The notes: generated by a model not told the origin, from the letters alone. Counted from the stretch's first letter, positions 35,419 through 44,009 are shown. The stretch is DNA of 64,000 nt from Devosia sp. (GCF_024707125.1 NZ_JANQAH010000001.1:34909-98908); one strand, 5' to 3'. Translations and numbers: made by a program.

Positions 35419-36204
35419 ATGAACCCTATGCTTCTCGAAACCGGCGCCAAGGTCCCTGCGCTCGCCCTGTTCACCGACTTCGACGGCACTTTGGTGGAGA
35501 TCGCCGAGACGCCGGACTCGATTCACGTCCCCAATGATCTCGCCGAACAGATCAATCGCATCACCCGCGAATTCGACAACGCCTTCGCCGTCATCACGGG
35601 CCGCGAAATCTCCGACATCGACCGCTTCCTCGCCCCTCTCCATCTGCCCATTGCCGGTGCCCATGGCTCACAACGTCGCCGCGCCGATGGCTCAATGGAA
35701 GAAGTCGACGAAGACCTGATCGTCGGCGCCGAAGAAATCGCCCGGGCCATTGAGCCTCTCGCCATGGCCCATCCCGAACTGCTGATCGAACCCAAGCCCG
35801 GCACCGTGGCCCTCCACTATCGCCAGGCGCCGGAACTGGCCGATGCCTGCCTTCGCGCCCTCGAAGAAGTGCTGACCGACCACCCGCAATATTCGCTGGT
35901 CGAAGGCAAAATGGTCTACGAGGCCCGCCCCATCGGCTTTGACAAGGGCGCAGCTCTCCGCGCCTTCATGCAGGAAGAACCCTTTGTTGGGCGCACGCCC
36001 ATATTCATCGGCGACGACGTCACCGACGAAGATGCCTTCCGCGCCGCGCAGGAATTGGGTGGCGTCGGCATCAAGATCGGGCCCGGAGAAACCGCCGCCC
36101 GCCTGCGCATTGCCGATGTCACCTCGGTCCGCGCCCTGATCGGTGGCCTTGGCGATCTCGTGCACCGCGAAGAGCCGGTACTCACCGAGACCACGGCGAA
36201 CTGA
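35419..36204 (+). CDS. otsB: Trehalose-6-phosphate phosphatase
   Basis: 261 residues of the HAD superfamily. Motif I is DFDGTL at residues 20-25 with nucleophile Asp20, followed by VITGRE, the Lys in GFDKGAAL and the acidic motif FIGDDVTDEDAF. It dephosphorylates trehalose-6-phosphate made by OtsA, encoded 89 bases downstream. Trehalose protects against osmotic and drying stress. AGGAATTCCG precedes the ATG. Confidence 0.95.
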   Translation: MNPMLLETGAKVPALALFTDFDGTLVEIAETPDSIHVPNDLAEQINRITREFDNAFAVITGREISDIDRFLAPLHLPIAGAHGSQRRRADGSMEEVDEDLIVGAEEIARAIEPLAMAHPELLIEPKPGTVALHYRQAPELADACLRALEEVLTDHPQYSLVEGKMVYEARPIGFDKGAALRAFMQEEPFVGRTPIFIGDDVTDEDAFRAAQELGGVGIKIGPGETAARLRIADVTSVRALIGGLGDLVHREEPVLTETTAN

Positions 36205-36293
36205 TCTTCGCTTGACCGCATATCGACACGACCTCGGTCCGGGCGCTTCGCGCCCGGCCTCATCTTGATTTTTATACAGGGGGCCCGTCTGCC

Positions 36294-37709
36294 ATGAGCC
36301 GCATCGTCATCGTTTCCAATCGCACACCCGGAAAAGGGCCAGCCGCCGGCGGCCTCGCCGTAGCGCTCAAAAAGGTGCTGGGTGAACGCGAAGGCTTCTG
36401 GTTCGGCTGGTCCGGCAAGCTGACCGAAAGCCCCGAGAGCAAGCCGCGCTTCGAAGACATCGACGGCCTGCAAATTGCCCAGATCGATCTCTCCCCTGAC
36501 GATCACCGCGCCTATTATTCCGGCTTTTCCAACTCCATCCTCTGGCCGAGTTTCCATCTCCGGCTCGATCTCGCCACCATCGAAAGCCACTGGTACGAGG
36601 GCTATCGCCGCGTCAACGCCCAGTTCGCCAAGGCTTTGATGCCGCTCCTCAAGCCCGATGACGTCATCTGGGTGCACGACTATCACCTGATCCCGCTGGC
36701 CAGCGAATTGCGCGCCCTTGGCGCTAAAAACCGGATCGGCTTTTATCTCCACATCCCCTTCCCTACCGCCGACGCACTCTACGCTATCCCCCACCATGGC
36801 GAACTGATGCGCGACACCTCGCGCTACGATCTCCTTGGCTTCCAGGCCAATCGCGACGTGGCCGCCTTCACCGATTTCGTCGAACATCAGGCGCCTTCGA
36901 CCTTCGCCATCCAGCCCACCGAAGCCATCGATTTCTCCAACACGGAAATCGCCGCCTTCCCCATTGGCTCGGACCCCGAAGCCTTTTCCCGGCTGTCCAC
37001 CAGCCCCGCCGCCAAAAAGATGATCCACCGCATGCACCGCGCCCTCGGCGACCAGGCCCTGATCCTCGGCGTCGACCGTCTCGATTATTCCAAAGGCCTG
37101 CCCCAGCGCGTCGAAGCCTATGAAAAACTTCTCGCCAATAACCAGCGCTTCCGCCGCAACGTGCATCTCCTGCAAGTCGCCCCGCCGTCGCGCGATACGA
37201 TCAAGGAATATCAGGAGACCAGCGACGCACTCGACGCCATGTGCGGCCGCGTCATGGGACGCTTCGCCGAGCCCGATTGGGCGCCCCTCACCTATGTAAA
37301 GCGCGCCTATGGCCAGCCGAGCCTCGCCGGCCTCTATCGCCTCGCCCGCGTTGCCCTCGTGACACCCCTCCGCGATGGCATGAACCTCGTCGCCCACGAA
37401 TATGTGGGCGCACAGGATCCAGAAAATCCCGGCGTCCTCGTTCTGTCGCGCTTTGCCGGTGCCGCGGAAATTTTCCCCGACGCCCTGCAGGTCAATCCGT
37501 TCGACACCGACGAAACCGCCGAGGCCCTGCGCATGGCGCTGGATATGCCGCTTGAGGAGCGCCAGGCACGCTGGAAAGGTCTCATGGCCGCCGCCGAAGC
37601 GCACAATGTCGACGATTGGGCCCTCAGCTTCCTCGAGCGCCTGTCCCCCGGCATCGGCGAAGCGGGGGCTGGTGCCCGCGACGTCATCTACATGGCCTCT
37701 GTGGCCTAG
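36294..37709 (+). CDS. otsA: Trehalose-6-phosphate synthase
   Basis: 471 residues, a GT20 retaining glycosyltransferase joining UDP-glucose (or another NDP-glucose) to glucose-6-phosphate. Seen are the N-terminal SNRTPGKGPAAGGLAVAL, WVHDYHLIPLA, GVDRLDYSKGLPQRV and the C-terminal PLRDGMNLVAHEY. The product is the substrate of OtsB encoded just upstream. Both synthesis (here) and uptake/catabolism (thu operon) of trehalose are therefore in the window. Confidence 0.95.
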   Translation: MSRIVIVSNRTPGKGPAAGGLAVALKKVLGEREGFWFGWSGKLTESPESKPRFEDIDGLQIAQIDLSPDDHRAYYSGFSNSILWPSFHLRLDLATIESHWYEGYRRVNAQFAKALMPLLKPDDVIWVHDYHLIPLASELRALGAKNRIGFYLHIPFPTADALYAIPHHGELMRDTSRYDLLGFQANRDVAAFTDFVEHQAPSTFAIQPTEAIDFSNTEIAAFPIGSDPEAFSRLSTSPAAKKMIHRMHRALGDQALILGVDRLDYSKGLPQRVEAYEKLLANNQRFRRNVHLLQVAPPSRDTIKEYQETSDALDAMCGRVMGRFAEPDWAPLTYVKRAYGQPSLAGLYRLARVALVTPLRDGMNLVAHEYVGAQDPENPGVLVLSRFAGAAEIFPDALQVNPFDTDETAEALRMALDMPLEERQARWKGLMAAAEAHNVDDWALSFLERLSPGIGEAGAGARDVIYMASVA

Positions 37710-37811
37710 GCCCCTAACCAAATGGTCATGCCACTAACCAAGGTGTAATGCCCGCCTGCGGGGGTTCTGCGTTATGGTCTTGCCAGCAAGCCAAACAGGG
37801 GAGTGGACACC

Positions 37812-38678
37812 ATGCCCACATTGAACCGTCGTGACGCCTTCAAGGCCCTCGCCGTGACCGCCAGCGGCGGCCTCGTGATGAGCCAGAGCGCCTTTGCCCA
37901 GGAAGCTGGCGTCAGCGCCAGCCAGACTGCCGCCCTTCTGCAGGGCGCCGACGTCTGCGCCATCATTCCCGAGGTCACCGAAGGCCCCTACTATTTCGAT
38001 CCCGCCCTTGAGCGTACGGACATCACCGAAGCCCGCCCCGGCATCCCCCTGCGCATCCGCTTGCAGGTCGTCGACGCCGCATGCGCCGTCATCGAGGGCG
38101 CCCGCGTCGATATCTGGCACTGCGACGCCACCGGCGTCTATTCCGGATATGCCGGCCAGGGCGACGATGGCTCCGTCGACACGACTGGCGAAACCTTCAT
38201 GCGCGGCACCCAATTTGCCGATGCCAATGGTCTCGTCGAATTCGAAACCGTCTATCCAAGCTGGTATCGCGGCCGCACCACCCACATCCATTTCAAGGTC
38301 TTCATCGCCGAGAACGTCATCCTCACGGGACAAATCTTCTTCCCCGACGCGCTCTCGGAATACATCTACCTCAACATTGCGCCCTACAACGACCGCTCCA
38401 GCACCCGCGACACCCTCAATTCCAATGACAGCATCGCCGCCCAATCCACCCGCGCCGCCTATGCCTTCATCAAGGAACTGGACGAAGAATACCTCGCCGC
38501 CATGATCATCGGCGTCGACCCCAGCGCCAGCTCGACCATCGGCTTTTCCATGGACGGCGGCGATCGCCCTGAACCACCGGAAGGTGGCGCGGGCGGCCCA
38601 CCCCCCGGTGGTCCGGGCGGCGGCGGCCCGACCGGAACGGCGGATCGTTCGACGATGACACCGGCGGTACGGGAATAG
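37812..38678 (+). CDS. Tat-exported intradiol ring-cleavage dioxygenase-like protein
   Basis: 288 residues. The N-terminus LNRRDAFKALAV with a hydrophobic stretch ending SAFAQ is a Tat signal, consistent with a folded metalloprotein in the periplasm. The intradiol dioxygenase core has GPYYFD, RVDIWHCDATGVYSGY and the iron ligands in YRGRTTHIHFKV (Tyr, His, His). The last 35 residues are Gly/Pro-rich. Catechol pathway genes are absent nearby, so the role is unclear. GGGGAG lies 8 bases before the ATG at 37812; a GTG at 37803 is less likely. Confidence 0.85.
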   Translation: MPTLNRRDAFKALAVTASGGLVMSQSAFAQEAGVSASQTAALLQGADVCAIIPEVTEGPYYFDPALERTDITEARPGIPLRIRLQVVDAACAVIEGARVDIWHCDATGVYSGYAGQGDDGSVDTTGETFMRGTQFADANGLVEFETVYPSWYRGRTTHIHFKVFIAENVILTGQIFFPDALSEYIYLNIAPYNDRSSTRDTLNSNDSIAAQSTRAAYAFIKELDEEYLAAMIIGVDPSASSTIGFSMDGGDRPEPPEGGAGGPPPGGPGGGGPTGTADRSTMTPAVRE

Positions 38679-38681
38679 CTA

Positions 38682-38717
38682 GAACAAAAAGGGCGGCCTC
38701 TCGGCCGCCCTTTGTTC
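38682..38717. terminator. Bidirectional terminator
   Basis: AAGGGCGGCC-TCTC-GGCCGCCCTT stem with A-rich left and T-rich right flanks between the dioxygenase stop (38678) and the helicase stop (38721), which converge. Confidence 0.85.
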
Positions 38718-38720
38718 TGA

Positions 38721-40196
38721 TTAGCCTTCGCCGCGTCGATTGCGCGCAGCGGACTTTTTCGCCGCTGTTGTCCAACGCGGCTTTTCCTTGAGACCATCGG
38801 CGCGCGGGGGCTTCACCGAGCGAGCCGGAGCCAGCGGATTGCGGGCATCACGGGCAGGACCAGCACTCGCTTCCCGCGCAGCGTTGGCATCGCGGGGAGC
38901 GCCGCCCTTGCCACGCTCGCCACCCGGGCGCGGCGTGTTGAACTTGCGCTGGCTCGGCTTGGGATTACGCGCCGTGCGCTGGCCGCCCGGAGCACCCGCA
39001 TTGTTGCGCGGAGCCCGCGGCGCCGAAGCCGTTGCTTCCTCAACCATGTTGAGATCGCCCGAGAGCGGCAGCGTCCGGCGGATCAGCTTTTCAACGTCGC
39101 GCAGCTTGGAACGCTCGGTGCCGTCGCACAGCGTGATGGCAATGCCTTCAGCGCCATTACGACCGGTACGGCCAATGCGGTGCACATAGTTTTCCGGATC
39201 GTCCGGCAGGTCATAGTTCACCACGTGAGTGATACCCGGCACGTCGATGCCGCGCGCTGCGATATCGGTCGCAACAAGAATGCGCACGCTACCGCTGGAA
39301 AAGCCCTTGAGGGCCGCCTGGCGGGCGTTCTGGCTCTTGTTGCCATGGATGGCCGCAGCATCGTGGCCGTCGATGGCGAGGTTCTTGGCGACGCGATCGG
39401 CGCCATGCTTGGTGCGGGCAAAAACGATGACCCGCTCCATGCCTTCCTTCTCGTCGCCGAGAAGGCCATTGAGCACGCCGCGCTTGGCCTTCGAACCAGA
39501 GAGGATGACACGCTGGTCGATCTTCACGACGGTCGAGCCCTGCGGCGCCGCCTCGACCTTCACCGGATCCTTGAGCAGGCCCTTGGCGAGGTCTTCGACC
39601 TCCGCGGCCATGGTGGCCGAGAACAGCATGGTCTGGCGGCGCAGGCCGATGGCCTTGGCAATCGCCTTCACCGGGGCAATGAAGCCCATGTCGAGCATGC
39701 GGTCAGCCTCGTCGAGCACCAGCCAGCGCGTCTCATTGAGACGGATCTTGTTGTCGTCGAGCAGATCCTTGAGACGGCCCGGGGTCGCGACGACGACGTC
39801 CACACCCTTGGCGATCTTCTGCACCTGATGGTAGCGCGACACGCCGCCCAGAACGAGCACGGTGTCGAGCTTGAACTTGCTGCCGGCAAACTTGCGGATG
39901 TTTTCTTCGATCTGCACAGCCAGCTCACGCGTCGGCGCCAGGATCAGCGCACGCGTCGTCATCGGCCGCGGACGGCCGGTCAGTTCGCCGATACCGGCGA
40001 GGATCGGCAGGCCAAAGGCAGCCGTCTTGCCCGAGCCGGTCTGGGCAATGCCCAGCACGTCCCGGCCTTCCAGCAGCTTCGGAATGGCCTGGCTCTGGAT
40101 CTTGGTGGGGGTCTCGAACCCTGCAGCCTTGAGGCTGTTGATCAGGTTTTCAGGAAGTCCGAGACTGGAAAAATCGGTCAAATCTTGATCTTTCAT
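38721..40196 (-). CDS. DEAD-box RNA helicase, RhlE-like
   Basis: 491 residues. Motifs in order: Q motif (FETPTKIQSQAIP, 27-39), Walker A AQTGSGKT (51-58), PTREL, TPGR, DEAD, SAT, ARGIDVPG and HRIGRTGR. The C-terminal 100 residues are basic and Ala/Pro/Arg-rich, a likely RNA-binding tail. It unwinds short RNA duplexes in ribosome assembly or cold adaptation. The start at 40196 lacks a strong ribosome site. It converges with the dioxygenase gene. Confidence 0.93.
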   Translation of the reverse strand: MKDQDLTDFSSLGLPENLINSLKAAGFETPTKIQSQAIPKLLEGRDVLGIAQTGSGKTAAFGLPILAGIGELTGRPRPMTTRALILAPTRELAVQIEENIRKFAGSKFKLDTVLVLGGVSRYHQVQKIAKGVDVVVATPGRLKDLLDDNKIRLNETRWLVLDEADRMLDMGFIAPVKAIAKAIGLRRQTMLFSATMAAEVEDLAKGLLKDPVKVEAAPQGSTVVKIDQRVILSGSKAKRGVLNGLLGDEKEGMERVIVFARTKHGADRVAKNLAIDGHDAAAIHGNKSQNARQAALKGFSSGSVRILVATDIAARGIDVPGITHVVNYDLPDDPENYVHRIGRTGRNGAEGIAITLCDGTERSKLRDVEKLIRRTLPLSGDLNMVEEATASAPRAPRNNAGAPGGQRTARNPKPSQRKFNTPRPGGERGKGGAPRDANAAREASAGPARDARNPLAPARSVKPPRADGLKEKPRWTTAAKKSAARNRRGEG

Positions 40197-40612
40197 GATG
40201 CGCAAAAGCTGCGCGGGCGCTCTGCAAAGCGCAGGCGCCAGGAACAAAAATTGCAATCGGGCGATAGGAAGATATCGCGCGGGTGCTGGCTCAAACCCGG
40301 AGCACTTTGCTATCCGGGATGACTTCGCCGCTCACCGCTTGAGTAAGAAGAGAAGCCCGTTAGCGGCCCTATTGACCGCAACGCTACGCCCCATATGGGG
40401 GAAATAGCCCCAAAAGGCAAGTGTGGCAGGCGCATGGGTGCTTTGTGGGAGGCCGGCGCCCCTGCCGATCCATCAAAAACCACCGCGTCATTCCCGCGAA
40501 AGCGGGAATCCCTGTTTCCTGCACAATGAGATTCCCGCTTTCGCGGGAATGACACGGTGGGACTAGGAACGCTCAGAGCCTGTCAGGATCAGTGAGCCAC
40601 GATTTCGCGGTC
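40197..40612. other. 416-base gap upstream of the helicase gene
   Basis: Holds the helicase leader and promoter and, at 40480-40560, a full palindromic element. No open frame of convincing quality or RNA gene was seen. Confidence 0.5.
40480..40560. repeat. Palindromic repeat, complete two-armed element
   Basis: Left arm CCACCGCGTCATTCCCGC... and right arm ...GCGGGAATGACACGGTGG are 31-base inverted copies differing at one base. Each arm itself folds as ATTCCCGC-GAAA/TTTC-GCGGGAAT. A 19-base spacer separates them. Confidence 0.85.
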
Positions 40613-41404
40613 TCAAATCCCTCCATACCAATCATACCCATTATCCGGCCAATACCCGCCCTTCCCCCGACCAAACGGGGTCAGGTCATCCACCAGCTCG
40701 ATCGTATGCAAATACTTCGGCTGCTTGTACCCCAGCGCCCGCTCGATCCGCAGCCGCACCGGCGCCCCATTGCTCACCGGCAAGACCTGGTCGTTGAGCC
40801 CATAAGAAAGGATCGTCTGCGGATGATAGGCATCCACCAGGTCCGAGCTTTCATAGTAGAAAATGTCGCCCGACAGCGTCTTTTGGATATTGTCGAAGCA
40901 ATGATAGACGCAGAACCGCGCCCCCGGCTTCACCCCCGCCATATCCAGCACCGGCCCCAGCGCCGTCCCCGTCCACTTGGCAATGCAGCTCCAACCCTCG
41001 ACGCAATCATGCCGCGTGATCTGGCTGCGCGCCGGCATATTCCGCAATTCATCGAGCGAGAACGACACTTCGCGCTCCACCATGCCCTTGATGGTCAGCT
41101 TGTAAGGCGCAAAATTCTGCGCCTTCAAAAACATATATTCCGGCGTCATCGGCTCGGTCGAACCATTGGGCTTCATGCCCTGTCGGATCTCGCTCGCCGA
41201 ATATTCCCGCGCCAGCACCTGGTCTCCGATCAGCGCCCGCTGCGCCCGATAAGTAAGAACATTGGCCTGCTCCAGCGCCTGCCGCACGGGATTACCGCGC
41301 TGCCCCAGAAAATCGAACTGATTGCAGCCACTAAGCGCCAGGCTCGATCCCAGCGCCGCCGAGCCAATAAGAAGCTTCCGCCGATTGAGAATGATGTTGC
41401 TCAC
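40613..41404 (-). CDS. yedY1: MsrP/YedY-like molybdopterin oxidoreductase, Tat lipoprotein
   Basis: 263 residues with the Oxidored_molyb fold. The molybdenum ligand is Cys134 in HDCVEGWSC, as in MsrP/YedY (CVE). The N-terminus LNRRKLLIGSAALGSSLALSGC combines a Tat motif with a lipobox (Cys27), so the enzyme should be anchored at the periplasmic face. It probably reduces methionine sulfoxide in periplasmic proteins, taking electrons from the cytochrome b encoded upstream; its GTG start overlaps that gene's stop (GTGA). Gene context (MrpX-like peptide, SigF, NrsF) points to hypochlorite defence. Confidence 0.85.
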   Translation of the reverse strand: MSNIILNRRKLLIGSAALGSSLALSGCNQFDFLGQRGNPVRQALEQANVLTYRAQRALIGDQVLAREYSASEIRQGMKPNGSTEPMTPEYMFLKAQNFAPYKLTIKGMVEREVSFSLDELRNMPARSQITRHDCVEGWSCIAKWTGTALGPVLDMAGVKPGARFCVYHCFDNIQKTLSGDIFYYESSDLVDAYHPQTILSYGLNDQVLPVSNGAPVRLRIERALGYKQPKYLHTIELVDDLTPFGRGKGGYWPDNGYDWYGGI

Positions 41405-42249
41405 GGCTTGTCTCCTGCCTCGGCCGGCGTACCGGGGCTGGTGCGATACCACCCCGTTACCATCGACCGCAGTTCATTGAGCGGTCCCGCCAGCAGCACC
41501 ATGACGATGTGCACCACGAAGAACAGCACCAACAGCACCATCACTCCAAAGTGGATTGTCCGCGCCGTCTGCCGCCCACCAAAAATGTCCAGCAGCCAAG
41601 GCCATGCCGCATCCATGCCCGGGCTCATAGTCAGTCCCGTCAGAATGATCAGCGGAAAAAGCACAAAGAAAACAGTAAAATAGCTCAGCTTCTGCAAGGG
41701 CGAATACCGCCGCCCATGGTGCAGTTTCAGCCGCGCATGATCGAGCGCATCCTTCGGCAACCCGGAAATATCCGACCCTTTAGGCACGATATCGCGCCGC
41801 AAATGGCCGTTGATGAAGCTCGCCAGGAACCAAACGAACAGGGCGCCAACGAATACCCACCCAAAGAAGAAATGCACCACTCGTCCCGTCGCCAGATCAC
41901 GAAACGATGGAATAGTGACAGCCCCCGGAAAGCCCACATATTGCGGCGCCTCCGCGGTGCCGCTCATGCCGAGCACACCGGTCGTATCAAACGTCTGCCC
42001 AAAAACCGTCGTGCGCCCGCGCGGCCCCTCAGGCGTATTCACCGCCCCGATCTCAAGCACCGCATTGTCGAACTCAAATCCCGACTGCTGCCCGATATAG
42101 AGCGCCGGATGAGCGTTAAAAATTTGCAGCCCCGACAGCAGCAGGAAGAACAGGCAGATCGCCCAGACCCAATGCGTCACGCGCGTCCACACCGATTGAC
42201 GGTAGATCAGCGGCCCCTTGGCCAGCGGTGCTTTTTCTACATCTGTCAT
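41401..42249 (-). CDS. yedZ1: Cytochrome b (b561/YedZ1-like) membrane electron donor
   Basis: 282 residues, four or five helices with His pairs in TRVTHWVW, GRVVHFFFG, and RTIHFGVM/FFVVHIVM that should bind two hemes b. The family is the b561/di-heme membrane anchor of redox enzymes. It is expected to pass quinol electrons to the periplasmic molybdoenzyme encoded next. The start at 42249 has AAGGGGA 6 bases upstream; the longer open frame to 42366 has no similarity. Gene order is peptide, cytochrome, molybdoenzyme. Confidence 0.85.
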   Translation of the reverse strand: MTDVEKAPLAKGPLIYRQSVWTRVTHWVWAICLFFLLLSGLQIFNAHPALYIGQQSGFEFDNAVLEIGAVNTPEGPRGRTTVFGQTFDTTGVLGMSGTAEAPQYVGFPGAVTIPSFRDLATGRVVHFFFGWVFVGALFVWFLASFINGHLRRDIVPKGSDISGLPKDALDHARLKLHHGRRYSPLQKLSYFTVFFVLFPLIILTGLTMSPGMDAAWPWLLDIFGGRQTARTIHFGVMVLLVLFFVVHIVMVLLAGPLNELRSMVTGWYRTSPGTPAEAGDKP

Positions 42250-42343
42250 GAACGTCCCCTTGGCGGCACCATTCGCCCCGTTCACTAGCAACGGTAACGC
42301 ACGGGACAAATGGCGGCCAACACTTGTTTGTGACTGCGTTTTC

Positions 42344-42655
42344 TTACATCGCCGGCGCCATGGCACCGCCCGCCATGGGATTGGCTTCCATCTTTTCGTC
42401 CATGCCCAGCGATCGGATCGCCCCGATTACATCCATGCCTTCGTGGAGACCATTGCAGGCAACGGTCGCCGCCGTCATCGCCTCGGCAAAGGTGATAGCC
42501 GCCGCCTGCGTCAGGCAAAGCTCAAGGTCGGCATCGCTGATCATGGCCTGCGGCGCCATGGCATCCATGGCCGGAGCCATCGCATCCTCGGCGAAAACAG
42601 GCGCCGCTCCGGCAACCATCAGGGCAGCAAGGGTGATCGTCTTGAAAACGTGCAT
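42344..42655 (-). CDS. mrpX: MrpX-like methionine-rich periplasmic protein
   Basis: 103 residues. A Sec signal peptide (1-22, ending PVFA|E) leads to a mature part of 81 residues with 11 Met (about 14 percent). Most are in AMAP-type repeats at both ends (AMAPAMDAMAPQAM and NPMAGGAMAPAM). Two Cys in the middle may form a disulfide. In Azospira suillum a Met-rich periplasmic peptide MrpX, with YedY1, scavenges hypochlorite by cycles of Met oxidation and reduction. The same partners lie here, so that role is inferred. GGGAGA precedes the ATG. Confidence 0.7.
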   Translation of the reverse strand: MHVFKTITLAALMVAGAAPVFAEDAMAPAMDAMAPQAMISDADLELCLTQAAAITFAEAMTAATVACNGLHEGMDVIGAIRSLGMDEKMEANPMAGGAMAPAM

Positions 42656-42707
42656 CGGAAAAATCTCCCATTGAGACCCGCCCCTCCGGCGCGTCCATGC
42701 CCAGCCA

Positions 42708-42733
42708 TTCGTCTGCCCATCCCAATCCGTTAC
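42708..42733 (-). promoter_or_regulatory. SigF-type promoter of the mrpX operon
   Basis: On the minus strand: GTAACG, 16 bases, then CGAATGG. This matches the sigma-F motif recalled from Caulobacter (GTAACC-N16-CGAA). The start codon at 42655 lies about 50 bases downstream, leaving room for a leader with the GGGAGA site. Confidence 0.75.
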
Positions 42734-42780
42734 GCAATCACCGCGTCGTGATATCGGCTCAACTTTCTCTGCGCCGCCGT

Positions 42781-42806
42781 GTAACCATTGGCGCAGAGGG
42801 GACGAA
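42781..42806 (+). promoter_or_regulatory. SigF-type autoregulatory promoter of sigF-nrsF
   Basis: GTAACC, 16 bases, then CGAATGG, the same motif and spacing as the divergent promoter 47 bases away. Transcription would begin around 42812, only a few bases before the ATG at 42817. Confidence 0.75.
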
Positions 42807-42816
42807 TGGGAACGTG

Positions 42817-43368
42817 ATGCAGGCGGACGAAACCGAGATGCGGCTGCGCGGGCTGATGCTCGCTTCGCTCGATGGCGACGCTACCGCCTATCGAATGCTT
42901 CTGGCCGACCTGACGCGCTATCTGCGTCCCTGGTTTGCCCGCCGCCTCAGTCCCGCTCATGCTTCGCACGCGGAGGACCTCGTGCAGGAAACCCTGCTGG
43001 CCGTGCATACGCGGCGCGAAACCTACGATCGCACCAGGCCCTTCACGGCCTGGCTGCACGCCGTCGCCCACCACAAATTCGTGGACCACGTCCGCCGCTA
43101 TGCCATCCGCCCCACGGTGCCTCTAGAAGACGACGCGCCAATCTTCGCCAGCGACGACAGCGCCAATGCCGCCGATCGCCACGACATCGAAACCGTCCTG
43201 AGCCAGGTGCCTCCGCGCACCTCCGACCTCATCCGCCAGACCCGCCTCGAAGGAGCCACCGTCGCCGAAGCCGCCGCCCGCCATGGCATCACCGAAGCCG
43301 CAGCAAAGGTCTCCATTCATCGCGGTTTGAAAGCTCTGATGGGCAAGTTTGCCGGAGGCGAGAAATGA
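42817..43368 (+). CDS. sigF: ECF sigma factor SigF
   Basis: 183 residues with sigma-70 region 2 (HAEDLVQETLLAVHTRRETYDRTRPFTAWLHAVAHHKFVDH in total, about 55-95) and region 4 (TVAEAAARHGITEAAAKVSIHRGLKAL). It is paired with NrsF, whose ATG overlaps its stop (ATGA). Caulobacter and Azospira homologues respond to metals or hypochlorite and activate YedY-type genes. The start at 42817 has GGGAA upstream, but a second ATG at 42838 is possible if transcription starts at about 42812. Confidence 0.9.
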   Translation: MQADETEMRLRGLMLASLDGDATAYRMLLADLTRYLRPWFARRLSPAHASHAEDLVQETLLAVHTRRETYDRTRPFTAWLHAVAHHKFVDHVRRYAIRPTVPLEDDAPIFASDDSANAADRHDIETVLSQVPPRTSDLIRQTRLEGATVAEAAARHGITEAAAKVSIHRGLKALMGKFAGGEK

Positions 43369-44003
43369 CCGACGACCTCATAAATCGCCTCGCCGCCGAT
43401 CTGAAACCCACCCCGCCCCGCGCCATCGAGCGCCGGCTCATCCTCGCCCTCGTCATCGGCGTGCTCGTCACCATAGTCGGCGTCTATCTCGTGCTCGACC
43501 TCATGATGGGCCGATCCTTCGGCGGCGCAGATAGCGCCATGATGTTCTGGGTAAAATTCGGCTACACGCTGGCCTTCGGCCTCCTCGGCCTCGCTGCCGC
43601 GCCGGTCCTCGCCCGCCCCGATGGCCTCATCATCTGGCCCCTTGCCGGCGCTGGCCTCCTCGCGCTCCTTGCCCTCGGCAGCGGCACCATGATGTGGATG
43701 CGCGCTGATTGGTCGATGCCCATGCTCATGGGCCAGACCGCCATGGTCTGCCCATGGCTGATCACGCTCGCCGGCACGCCTGTGCTGATTGCTTTGCTTT
43801 CTGCGCTACGCACCACCGCGCCGCGCTCGCCCACCCTGGCAGGCTTTGCCGCCGGCCTCGTCGCAGGCGGCTTCGGCGCCTGGGCTTATGCCTTCTACTG
43901 TGGCGAAACCGGCATGATGTTCATGGCCGTCTGGTATTCGCTGGGGATCGCGATGACGGCCCTCCTCGGCGCCGTCATCGGAAAGTTCGTTCTGCGCTGG
44001 TAG
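43365..44003 (+). CDS. nrsF: NrsF, membrane anti-sigma factor (DUF1109)
   Basis: 212 residues with six predicted membrane helices after a short cytoplasmic N-terminus (DDLINRLAADLKPTPPRAIERR). This is the DUF1109/NrsF pattern. NrsF holds SigF at the membrane until stress releases it; conserved Cys are thought to sense the signal. Cys residues here are in AMVCPWL and AFYCGETG, two candidates for such a redox switch. Translationally coupled to sigF. Confidence 0.9.
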   Translation: MTDDLINRLAADLKPTPPRAIERRLILALVIGVLVTIVGVYLVLDLMMGRSFGGADSAMMFWVKFGYTLAFGLLGLAAAPVLARPDGLIIWPLAGAGLLALLALGSGTMMWMRADWSMPMLMGQTAMVCPWLITLAGTPVLIALLSALRTTAPRSPTLAGFAAGLVAGGFGAWAYAFYCGETGMMFMAVWYSLGIAMTALLGAVIGKFVLRW

Positions 44004-44009
44004 GCCGGA

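Noticed and set aside
35916..37721. 601-codon minus-strand frame opposite otsB/otsA
   Set aside because: Antisense shadow of otsA; no ribosome site or domain.
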